Assembly (NCBI RefSeq): GCF_946998875.1
Contig: NZ_CAMQAY010000036.1
Span: 1 to 8,127 of the forward strand
Direction of reading: 5' to 3'
Length of the DNA stretch: 8,127 bases
From: an uncultured Peptoniphilus sp.
Lineage (GTDB): Bacteria; Bacillota; Clostridia; Tissierellales; Peptoniphilaceae
The notes beneath the pieces were generated by a model. It saw only the letters and a program-made list of their open reading frames with translations. It searched no databases and was not told where the DNA came from. Position 1 is the stretch's first letter. Each line of letters opens with the position of its first letter. A program made the position numbers and the translations under genes. Positions 1-5,648 of this stretch are shown here, in pieces.

Positions 1-666
1 AGGATTTATGAAAGACTTGAGCCCTATAAAGATGATTACAAGAAATTAAGAAGAGCTGTCCTTGAAATAGTAAGGGAAATTATGATTTCTCACGACAGGG
101 TAATTTGCGACGGTGATAATTATTCTCTTGAGTGGAGAGAAGAGGCAAAGAGAAGGGGACTTGCAAATCACAAGACTTATTTTGATGCCTTAGTTGCCTT
201 AAAGGATTTTGACTTCAGTGATATTTTCTTAAAGAGAGGAATTTATACTGAAAAAGAAATAAGGGCAAGCTATGAAGTAAACCTAGAAGAAGTTGTAATC
301 TATCACACTTTAGAGGCAAAGATAATGATGTCCATGATTGAAAAGGACATAATCCCTATGGGTCTTGCCGAGCTAAGTGACTTGAGTCATGTTTTAAATT
401 TTAAAAATAATGAAATGCTAAGCTCTAAGTATGATAAAATAGATAAGATGATTACAAAGTTAATGGAATGTGAAGGTGAAATTGAAGCCTTGCTTTTACA
501 TTCAAGCAAAATAGATGACATTTACAAAAAGGCAGAGTATGTTGAAAGAAATATTGCCACAAAACTTCACGCCACAAGAGAAGTTGCAGATGACATGGAA
601 AAATTAATTTCAAGAAAAAATATTACGCTGCCATCTTATGAAGATATTTTTAATTCACTAAGCTAG
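1..666 (+). CDS. glnN: Glutamine synthetase type III, C-terminal part (5' end outside window)
   Basis: This is the last 221 codons of a longer gene: the frame is open from base 1 and the first internal ATG (82) lies inside conserved sequence, so it is not the true start. The product makes glutamine from glutamate, ammonia and ATP in the cytoplasm. Assignment rests on recognising the C-terminal region of the large GSIII type. Near the beginning are a D-G-D-N-Y-S motif and a W-x-x-E-A-x-x-R-G-L segment. Then come a K-T-Y-F-D-A-L-V-A-L stretch and a helical region containing L-E-A-K-I-M-M and I-I-P-M-G-L, as in Bacteroides and Firmicutes GSIII. The tail is predicted mostly helical. The catalytic beta-grasp part lies upstream and cannot be checked here. 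The stop codon overlaps the pyrG ribosome binding site, so the two genes are probably co-transcribed. The family call is from memory of family sequences, not a search. Confidence 0.88.
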   Translation, partial: RIYERLEPYKDDYKKLRRAVLEIVREIMISHDRVICDGDNYSLEWREEAKRRGLANHKTYFDALVALKDFDFSDIFLKRGIYTEKEIRASYEVNLEEVVIYHTLEAKIMMSMIEKDIIPMGLAELSDLSHVLNFKNNEMLSSKYDKIDKMITKLMECEGEIEALLLHSSKIDDIYKKAEYVERNIATKLHATREVADDMEKLISRKNITLPSYEDIFNSLS

Positions 667-674
667 GAGGAAGT

Positions 675-2270
675 ATGACTAAATTTATATTTGTTACAGG
701 TGGAGTTGTTTCAGGAATTGGCAAGGGAATTTCTGCAGCAAGTATTGGAAGACTTTTAAAGGACAGAGGACTTTCTGTATTTATGCAAAAGTTTGACCCC
801 TACCTAAATGTGGACCCAGGCACTATGAGTCCCTACCAACATGGAGAAGTTTTTGTAACTAAAGACGGAGCAGAAACTGACCTTGACCTTGGCCACTATG
901 AAAGATTTATCGACGAAGAACTAACTAAGGACGCATCAATTACAACTGGTAAAGTTTATTCAACTGTAATTGCCAAGGAAAGACGTGGCGATTATGACGG
1001 AGCAACTGTGCAAGTAATTCCACACATCACTAACGAAATTAAAAATGCAGTTTATAAGGCTGCCAAGGAATCAAAGGCTGATGTTGTAATTACAGAAATT
1101 GGCGGAACAGTGGGAGACATTGAGTCCCTACCATTCTTAGAAGCAATTAGACAAATTCACTCAGAAAATAAGGAGTCAGATGTCTTATTTGTGCACACAG
1201 TTCTAGTGCCAAACATTCCAGGCTCCGACGAGCTAAAGACTAAGCCAACTCAACACTCCTTTAAGGAACTTATGAGCAATGGAATTAAAACTGATGTAAT
1301 TATAGTAAGGTCTAATGGAATTGTAACAAAGGATTTGAGAGAAAAAATTTCTCTATTCTGCGATGTGCCAGTGGAAGCAGTTATTCAATCAACTAATGTA
1401 GACTTAATTTATGAAGTGCCACTAGTTTTCCACGAACAACATTTAGACGATTACATCTTAAAGAAACTTGAACTTGAAGACATGCCAGCATCAAAGGGCA
1501 AGTGGAAAGAAATGGTTGAAAGATTTAAAGATGTCAAGGGCGAAGTTACAATAGGTCTTGTGGGAAAATATGTAAGCCTTCACGATGCCTACCTTTCTGT
1601 TACACAAGCACTTACTGATGCAGGTTGCGAAAATGGCTACAAGGTAAAGATTAAATGGATAGATTCTGAAGATATTGAAAAGGACGCTAGTATCTTAGAA
1701 GGACTTGACGGAATAATTGTGCCAGGCGGCTTTGGCTCTCGTGGAACAGAAGGCATGATCATGGCTTCAAAGTACGCTCGCGAAAACAATGTGCCTTATT
1801 TTGGAATTTGCTACGGCATGCAAGTTGCCCTAATTGACATTGCCAGAAATAAACTTGGCTATAAGGATGCAAACTCAACAGAAATAAATCCAGAGACAAA
1901 TTATCCAATTATAGACCTTTTGGAAAATCAAAAGGACATCAAAAATGTTGGCGGAACTCTTAGACTTGGAAATTATGACTGCACAATTGAAAAGGGAACT
2001 TTGACTTATGAACTTTATGGCGAGGAAAAAATCAAAGAAAGACATAGACATAGATATGAATTTAACAACGCCTATAGGGGAAAAATTAGATCAGCTGGCG
2101 TGACATTTTCTGGCATAAACGAAGACAAGGACTTAGTTGAAATAATTGAAATGAAGGACAATGACTTCTTCCTTGCTTGTCAATTTCACCCAGAATTTAA
2201 GTCAAGGCCAACAAAGGTTCATCCATTATTTAATGGCTTTGTAAAGGCAGCAATAAAAAATAAGAAATAA
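675..2270 (+). CDS. pyrG: CTP synthase (glutamine hydrolysing)
   Basis: This cytoplasmic enzyme converts UTP, ATP and glutamine to CTP, the last step of de novo pyrimidine nucleotide synthesis. At 531 residues it is full length. The N-terminal synthetase domain (about 1-265) opens with the glycine-rich ATP loop GGVVSGIGKG (9-18). It continues through the family signatures QKFDPYLNVDPGTMSPYQHG and GAETDLDLGHYERF. The C-terminal class I glutamine amidotransferase domain (about 290-530) shows GGFGSRG, the nucleophile Cys379 in GICYGMQ, and the His505/Glu507 pair in FHPEF. Two small departures from the commonest bacterial forms are Gly-Ile instead of Ser-Leu in the ATP loop and Tyr instead of Leu after the catalytic Cys; neither removes a catalytic residue. 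The ATG is preceded by TAGGAGG overlapping the stop of the glutamine synthetase gene. A terminator follows 16 bases after the stop. Confidence 0.98.
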   Translation: MTKFIFVTGGVVSGIGKGISAASIGRLLKDRGLSVFMQKFDPYLNVDPGTMSPYQHGEVFVTKDGAETDLDLGHYERFIDEELTKDASITTGKVYSTVIAKERRGDYDGATVQVIPHITNEIKNAVYKAAKESKADVVITEIGGTVGDIESLPFLEAIRQIHSENKESDVLFVHTVLVPNIPGSDELKTKPTQHSFKELMSNGIKTDVIIVRSNGIVTKDLREKISLFCDVPVEAVIQSTNVDLIYEVPLVFHEQHLDDYILKKLELEDMPASKGKWKEMVERFKDVKGEVTIGLVGKYVSLHDAYLSVTQALTDAGCENGYKVKIKWIDSEDIEKDASILEGLDGIIVPGGFGSRGTEGMIMASKYARENNVPYFGICYGMQVALIDIARNKLGYKDANSTEINPETNYPIIDLLENQKDIKNVGGTLRLGNYDCTIEKGTLTYELYGEEKIKERHRHRYEFNNAYRGKIRSAGVTFSGINEDKDLVEIIEMKDNDFFLACQFHPEFKSRPTKVHPLFNGFVKAAIKNKK

Positions 2271-2285
2271 ATAAGAATAAAAAAT

Positions 2286-2319
2286 AAATCTCATCCATAA
2301 ATTTTGGGTGAGATTTTTT
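2286..2319 (+). terminator. Intrinsic terminator of the glnN-pyrG unit
   Basis: AAATCTCATCC (2286-2296) pairs with GGGTGAGATTT (2306-2316) around a 9-base loop. The stem has 11 pairs with one G-U. A run of six T (2314-2319) and further T-rich sequence follow. The position just after the pyrG stop fits factor-independent termination. Confidence 0.9.
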
Positions 2320-2367
2320 CTATATTTTTAGCAAGAGGTTTTTATTATACTCCTTTAGCTTCATCAC

Positions 2368-2405
2368 AAAAAAATAAAAAAAGCTCTGAAAATTTTCAGA
2401 ACTTT
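2368..2405 (-). terminator. Intrinsic terminator of nadK
   Basis: Read on the - strand, AAAGT+TCTGAAAA pairs with TTTTCAGA+GCTTT (+ strand 2380-2405), then a T-rich tail runs down to about 2368. The core TCTGAAAATTTTCAGA is a perfect palindrome. The hairpin takes in two bases of the nadK stop codon (2404-2406). On the + strand the same palindrome has no T tail beyond it, so it looks directional. Confidence 0.82.
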
Positions 2406-3204
2406 ATAGGAACTTGTCTTTTAAATTGTCCCAATAGGAATTATTTGAGAAGACGAGTTTTTTTATTGTTTTATTTGATAGCCTAATGTTTACCCTGTGA
2501 AGGTTGTTGAAAAAATATTCGTTTCCGTCAACTAATAAAAGGTTTGAATCCTTGTAGCGCTTTTCCACCACAAGAGAAATCGTGTGAACTCCAGGAACAA
2601 TTACTGATGAGCCGAGAGAACGGTAGGCTTGAGAGTTCACTGGAGAAATTGGCGTCATCTGTAAGACATGTAGGCTTGGATAGACTATGGCACCGCCAGA
2701 GGAAAAGTTGTAGGCAGTGGAGCCTGATGGTGTTGCAACTAATATGCCGTCACCAGAAAATTTTTCCACATGGTTTCTGTCTATGAAGACATTCATGTGT
2801 ATGGTCTTTGAGTGAGCTGCCTTTAAGACAACTTCGTTTATTGAATAAAATTTGTAGACCTTGTTTTTTGTGTAGATGTCTGAACTTATAAGCTTTATAT
2901 CATCAACTATGTAGTGGCCATTCTTATAATCCTTAACAAACTTTTCAATTTCGTCAGGCTTTATCTCTTGATAAAAGCCAAGGTGACCTGTATTTATTCC
3001 CACGAAGGGCATTTCTGGAAAGTCATTTTTGTGAATAGCTTTTATAAAGGAACCATCTCCTCCAATACAAATGGAAAGCTCGGCATTTTTTTTGAAGCCG
3101 TTAAAGGGCTCGTAGCCATATCTTGTTAAAACTTTATGCAATTCTGTAGCAGTTTTTTTTGATTCAAAATTTGCATTTGTAAGTATATTTATAATTTTTG
3201 ACAA
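2404..3204 (-). CDS. nadK: NAD kinase
   Basis: The enzyme phosphorylates NAD to NADP in the cytoplasm and sets the NADPH pool. At 266 residues it matches the short Gram-positive NAD kinases. Visible motifs, in order, are GGDGS (48-52, with the catalytic Asp50), GINTGHLGFY (68-77), NEVVL (123-127), and the nucleotide-binding stretch starting S-G-D-G-I-L-V-A-T-P-S-G-S-T-A-Y (150-165) followed by S-S-G-G-A-I-V-Y-P. The start is TTG at 3204, chosen because a strong AAGGGGGT site lies six bases upstream and no in-frame ATG occurs between it and the promoter. The gene points toward pyrG and ends in its own terminator. It is transcribed divergently from the pseudouridine synthase gene. In many Firmicutes NAD kinase and an RluD-like pseudouridine synthase lie side by side, usually in the same direction; here they are neighbours but divergent. 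Confidence 0.95.
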   Translation of the reverse strand: MSKIINILTNANFESKKTATELHKVLTRYGYEPFNGFKKNAELSICIGGDGSFIKAIHKNDFPEMPFVGINTGHLGFYQEIKPDEIEKFVKDYKNGHYIVDDIKLISSDIYTKNKVYKFYSINEVVLKAAHSKTIHMNVFIDRNHVEKFSGDGILVATPSGSTAYNFSSGGAIVYPSLHVLQMTPISPVNSQAYRSLGSSVIVPGVHTISLVVEKRYKDSNLLLVDGNEYFFNNLHRVNIRLSNKTIKKLVFSNNSYWDNLKDKFL

Positions 3205-3210
3205 GCTTAA

Positions 3211-3218
3211 ACCCCCTT
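3211..3218 (-). promoter_or_regulatory. Ribosome binding site deciding the TTG start of nadK
   Basis: The - strand reads AAGGGGGT, then six bases, then TTG. The strength and spacing of this site fix the non-ATG start. Confidence 0.75.
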
Positions 3219-3245
3219 GATTTTTTTCTTTATTATTTATATTAT
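3217..3245 (+). promoter_or_regulatory. Putative promoter of the pseudouridine synthase gene
   Basis: TTGATT (3217-3222), a 17-base spacer and TATTAT (3240-3245) match four and five positions of the SigA consensus. Transcription would start near 3252, leaving a short leader before the ATG at 3280. An alternative -35-like TTGACT (3263-3268) would place the -10 inside the gene, so I prefer this site. Confidence 0.45.
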
Positions 3246-3269
3246 AAACGAATAAAGTCTCCTTGACTA
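3241..3269 (-). promoter_or_regulatory. Putative nadK promoter
   Basis: On the - strand a perfect TATAAT (3246-3241) sits 17 bases from TAGTCA (3269-3264), which matches four of six -35 positions. The predicted transcription start is about 30 bases before the TTG codon. The -10 overlaps the -10 proposed for the opposite strand. Confidence 0.5.
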
Positions 3270-3279
3270 GAGGTGTAAA

Positions 3280-4164
3280 ATGTATAGATTAAATTCAAAA
3301 GACTTTTTAAATTTCAGAGCTAGTGAAAAAATGAAGGTCAACGATTACTTAAAAAAGCGTGGAGTCTCCTCTCGCCTAATAAGGAAATCTGTAAAAGATG
3401 GAAATATTTACTTAGATGGAAAGTTACTTAAAAAAAATAAAAAGTTAAAGCTAAATGACATAATTTCTCTAAGGTTTGAAGATGAAGATCCCAATGGCAA
3501 GGTCCAAAAAAAACCTCTTGATATTTTATATGAAGATGACGACCTTCTTGTAATAAATAAGGAGCCAATAATGGTGACTCACACGGCAAAGGACGACAGC
3601 CAGGGCACTCTTTTAAATTATCTCTTGGGATATTTTGAGGAAAATAAGATAAGGAGAAAGGTTAGGTTTATTAATAGACTTGACAGAGATACCTCTGGCA
3701 TAGTTCTTGCCTCAAAAAATTCCTTTGCTCAAGATAAAATTTCTAGTGAATTTAGAGACAAGGTTGAGAAAAAATATTTGGCAATTTGCCAGGGAATCTT
3801 TGAGGAGAAGGAAGGAATTATTGATGCACCTATAGCCACAAGTGAAGATGGGATTAGGCGAGAGGTAAATTATGTAATTGGCAAGAAATCCATCACTTCC
3901 TATAAGGTCCTTGAAGAACATGACAATATGAGCCTAGTAATTTTGACTCTTCACACTGGAAGGACTCATCAAATTAGAGTTCACCTAAGCCACCTTGGTC
4001 ATCCAATAATTGGCGACAGCCTTTACGGGGAAAAATCTGATTTAATAAATAGGCAAGCCCTTCACTCCTATTCCATAAAATTAAAGCTTCCAAGAAAGGA
4101 TAAGGAAATAGAAATTCTTGCAAAACTTCCAGAAGATTTTCATTTTTTTCCTACGCTTTATTGA
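3280..4164 (+). CDS. RluA/RluD-family RNA pseudouridine synthase
   Basis: The protein isomerises specific uridines in structured RNA, most likely large-subunit rRNA, to pseudouridine. It has 294 residues, normal for the family. An S4 RNA-binding domain (about 18-66) contains V-N-D-Y-L-K-K-R-G-V-S-S-R. The catalytic domain (about 85-245) carries R-L-D-R-D-T-S-G with the catalytic Asp135, and later T-G-R-T-H-Q-I-R-V-H plus G-H-P-I-I-G-D, the standard C-terminal signature. Asn132 stands where many members have His just before the RLD motif. The ATG at 3280 is preceded by AGAGGTG at good spacing; the Met at 3331 starts right at the S4 domain but has a poorer ribosome site. The exact uridine target cannot be read from the sequence, so no symbol is given. 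There is no terminator after the gene: its stop codon overlaps the -35 box of the next promoter. Confidence 0.93.
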   Translation: MYRLNSKDFLNFRASEKMKVNDYLKKRGVSSRLIRKSVKDGNIYLDGKLLKKNKKLKLNDIISLRFEDEDPNGKVQKKPLDILYEDDDLLVINKEPIMVTHTAKDDSQGTLLNYLLGYFEENKIRRKVRFINRLDRDTSGIVLASKNSFAQDKISSEFRDKVEKKYLAICQGIFEEKEGIIDAPIATSEDGIRREVNYVIGKKSITSYKVLEEHDNMSLVILTLHTGRTHQIRVHLSHLGHPIIGDSLYGEKSDLINRQALHSYSIKLKLPRKDKEIEILAKLPEDFHFFPTLY

Positions 4165-4189
4165 AAAAGTGATTTCATTGAGTTATAAT
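4161..4189 (+). promoter_or_regulatory. Strong promoter of the structured RNA
   Basis: TTGAAA (4161-4166), a 17-base spacer and a perfect TATAAT (4184-4189) give eleven of twelve consensus matches at ideal spacing. The -35 overlaps the TGA of the preceding gene. The predicted start is near 4196-4198, exactly where the long closing stem of the RNA begins. Confidence 0.85.
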
Positions 4190-4195
4190 TTAATT

Positions 4196-4382
4196 AGGTA
4201 AATTCTGCGATGTACGAAATAATCCTATTTAATTCAACCGACAAATAGAACACGGGAAACTGTGTATGAGTGAGATATGACAAGCCGCCTTTGAGCGGAA
4301 GTCAGAAGACACTATCAAGTTTTTGACCCACCATGAAAATGGGCGGGGTGAATTAATTAGGTAACGGCATTGCGGTTTTTAC
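4196..4382 (+). ncRNA. Structured noncoding RNA or leader, family not assigned
   Basis: I see no credible reading frame, but strong complementarity throughout. P1: GTAAA (4198-4202) and CTGCGATG (4205-4212) pair with TTTAC (4378-4382) and CATTGCGG (4368-4375) around a symmetric TT/TT mismatch. P2: CCTA-T-TTAATTCA-A-CC (4224-4239) pairs with GG-TGAATTAA-T-TAGG (4347-4361), with one T/T mismatch and one bulged A. Inside P2 are three hairpins: ACACGG-GAAA-CTGTGT (4250-4265); an interrupted stem-loop AGTG/CACT, TGAC/GTCA, CCGC/GCGG (4269-4313) with a purine-rich internal loop; and CCAT-GAAA-ATGG (4331-4342). The compact multibranched shape does not look like the rod of 6S RNA, and I recognise no riboswitch class. 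The raiA-motif RNA of Firmicutes is one candidate by size and complexity, but I cannot confirm it. It may end at the T run (4376-4380) or read into the downstream genes. Confidence 0.72.
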
Positions 4383-4479
4383 TATTATTAGGGAAAAAAA
4401 TTAATTGATTATTTTTATATAAATAGGGTAATAAATTAACAAATCGTAAAAGATATATTAAAGAATAAGGAGAGTTATT
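4383..4479 (+). other. A+T-rich spacer before the ytxH-like gene
   Basis: This 97-base stretch contains no frame or clear hairpin. It ends in AAGGAG (4467-4472), the ribosome binding site of the next gene. The best promoter I can find is weak: TTGATT (4405-4410) with TAATAA (4429-4434) at 18 bases. The downstream pair may therefore depend at least partly on transcription coming through the structured RNA. Confidence 0.4.
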
Positions 4480-5037
4480 ATGGGATTATTTGATTATTTA
4501 GAAGAAAAACGTAACGAGGCAGTTAGAAGAAGAAGACTTAAAGAAATTTCTAAGATTTCTACAGGTATTGCACTTGGAGCAATTGGTGGAATTTTATTTG
4601 CACCACAAGAAGGCAAAAAAACTCGTGAAGATATTGCAAACAAGTCAAAGGAAGCTGCCAACCAAGCACTAAATGCAGCTAACGATGCTAAAGATACTAT
4701 TCAATTTAAGGCATATCAAGCTGGAGAACAAGCTAAGAAAACTTACAGTGACTTGAGAGAAAAAGCTGCTATTAAAAAATCTGAATTTGACGAAGATGTT
4801 GAAGTAGCAAAGGCAAAGGCAAAGGCAATTGGCGAAGTTGTTAAAGCTGGTGCTGAAGACATTAAAAAAGATGTAAAGAACACTACTGAAGAAGTTAAAA
4901 ATACAGCAGAAGAAGTTAAAGACGACTTAAAGGAAGGCGCAAAAGACATCAAGAAAGAAGCTAAAAAATCTTCTGAAAATGTAAAAGAAACTGTTGAAGA
5001 AACAAAAGAAAAAGCAGAAAAGGAAGCTAGAAAATAA
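4480..5037 (+). CDS. YtxH-domain protein with LEA-like helical tail
   Basis: This is a 185-residue membrane-anchored protein of the YtxH family, whose biochemical role is not established; the Bacillus member is linked to stationary phase and stress. A basic N-terminus (R11 to K25) precedes one hydrophobic, glycine-rich segment (about 26-41). Next comes the family signature F-A-P-Q-E-G-K-K-T-R-E-D-I (40-52). The remaining roughly 130 residues are predicted helical and very rich in Lys, Glu, Ala and Asp, with recurring E-E-V-K and D-I-K-K units from 128 to the end, resembling LEA or apolipoprotein-type amphipathic helices. Residues 110-116 are an A-K-A-K-A-K-A run. No Cys and no signal-peptidase site is evident. 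AAGGAG lies seven bases before the ATG. It is followed 15 bases later by the DUF948 gene, a pairing common in Firmicutes. I infer an envelope or stress role from the pair only. Confidence 0.85.
   Translation: MGLFDYLEEKRNEAVRRRRLKEISKISTGIALGAIGGILFAPQEGKKTREDIANKSKEAANQALNAANDAKDTIQFKAYQAGEQAKKTYSDLREKAAIKKSEFDEDVEVAKAKAKAIGEVVKAGAEDIKKDVKNTTEEVKNTAEEVKDDLKEGAKDIKKEAKKSSENVKETVEETKEKAEKEARK
4807..4828 (+). repeat. In-frame GCAAAG hexanucleotide repeat
   Basis: Three tandem GCAAAG units (4807-4824) plus a partial fourth encode the alternating Ala-Lys run of the YtxH-like protein. Each unit is two codons, so copy changes would alter length without shifting the frame. Confidence 0.8.
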
Positions 5038-5052
5038 GATAGGAGGCATAAA

Positions 5053-5547
5053 ATGTTAGATCAAGCATTTACAATTGGTGGCCTACTAAGTTTCTTATTA
5101 TATGTAGCTGGTATAGCTGCACTTGTTGCACTATTTTTAGTACTGCTAAATGTTATGAAAATCTTGAAGAATGTCAATGAAATTGTTGAAAGAAACCAAG
5201 GCGAGATTGATCACACTATAAAGACTGTTCCTTCAATAATGGACAATGCAAAGGACATTTCTACAAATGTAAATTCAATTTCAACTGATGCGACAAAGCT
5301 AGTAAATGATGTAAAACCAGAAATTGAGAAGGTTGTTGCCACAGTTGGTTCAGTTTCAGACACTGTTAATGGAATTACAAGAAAGGTCGATGATACTTCT
5401 TTAAGGGTATCAAACACAGTTATGAATGTTTCAGATGTTATTTCTGATACTGCTAAAACTATTTCACTTAGTTCAAATAACGCCATCGACTATTTTTATA
5501 TTTTAAGAGAAGTTGCAAAGACAGTTAAAGAAGTCTTTTTAAAATGA
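5053..5547 (+). CDS. DUF948-family membrane protein
   Basis: A 164-residue protein with one long hydrophobic segment at about 9-36, followed by a helical, coiled-coil-like tail. The tail repeats small and branched residues at heptad-like spacing (N-V-N-S-I-S-T-D, S-V-S-D-T-V-N-G-I, N-V-S-D-V-I-S-D-T), somewhat like the cytoplasmic helices of chemoreceptors. This layout and the neighbouring ytxH-like gene identify it as DUF948; no enzymatic motif is present and the function is unknown. The ATG follows AGGAGG at seven bases. It very probably shares a transcript with the upstream gene. A terminator hairpin begins a few bases after its stop. I infer that the two proteins act at the membrane together. 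Confidence 0.84.
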   Translation: MLDQAFTIGGLLSFLLYVAGIAALVALFLVLLNVMKILKNVNEIVERNQGEIDHTIKTVPSIMDNAKDISTNVNSISTDATKLVNDVKPEIEKVVATVGSVSDTVNGITRKVDDTSLRVSNTVMNVSDVISDTAKTISLSSNNAIDYFYILREVAKTVKEVFLK

Positions 5548-5552
5548 TCTAG

Positions 5553-5586
5553 GGGACGGAGTTATTGCTTCGTCTTCTTTTATTTT
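5553..5586 (+). terminator. Intrinsic terminator after the DUF948 gene
   Basis: GACGGAG (5555-5561) pairs with CTTCGTC (5568-5574) around a six-base loop. The stem has seven pairs including one G-U, extendable by two G-U pairs. The T-rich tail TTCTTTTATTTT follows. It separates the membrane-protein pair from the next operon. Confidence 0.7.
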
Positions 5587-5598
5587 CAAAATTAAGTC

Positions 5599-5627
5599 TT
5601 GACCAAGAGCAAGCTTTGAGATTTAAT
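5599..5627 (+). promoter_or_regulatory. Promoter of the lipid kinase-regulator operon
   Basis: TTGACC (5599-5604), a 17-base spacer and TTTAAT (5622-5627) match ten of twelve consensus positions. The predicted start near 5634 lies upstream of the ATG at 5649 and downstream of the other possible start codon at 5565, so it helps decide the gene start. Confidence 0.65.
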
Positions 5628-5648
5628 TTACATAGTACGAGGAGTAGA

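Noticed and set aside
2304..2486. Small + strand open frame between pyrG and nadK
   Set aside because: It begins inside the pyrG terminator, crosses the nadK terminator and runs antisense to the nadK 3' end, with no ribosome site or recognisable product.
2544..3129. Two + strand open frames opposite nadK
   Set aside because: They lie antisense to conserved NAD kinase sequence and have low-complexity, unrecognisable products.
3263..3290. Promoter TTGACT-16-TAGATT at the start of the pseudouridine synthase gene
   Set aside because: It would start transcription downstream of the well-supported ATG at 3280 and remove its ribosome site.
4321..4365. Part of a c-di-AMP (ydaO-type) riboswitch
   Set aside because: A GACCCA...GGGGTGAAT string resembles one piece of that motif, but the other conserved blocks are missing and the bases are accounted for by P2 and a hairpin.
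4196..4382. 6S RNA
   Set aside because: Length, strong promoter and paired ends would fit, but the predicted fold is multibranched with tetraloop hairpins rather than a long rod with a large central bubble. I keep it only as an alternative for a covariance-model search.
4405..4434. SigB-type or strong SigA promoter ahead of the ytxH-like gene
   Set aside because: A GGGTAA box exists, but the -35 for SigB is poor, and the SigA alternative matches only three -10 positions.
4743..5486. - strand open frames opposite the ytxH-like and DUF948 genes
   Set aside because: Their Ser/Thr/Phe-rich products are the mirror of Lys/Glu- and Asp/Val-rich coding sequence on the other strand; no ribosome sites were seen.
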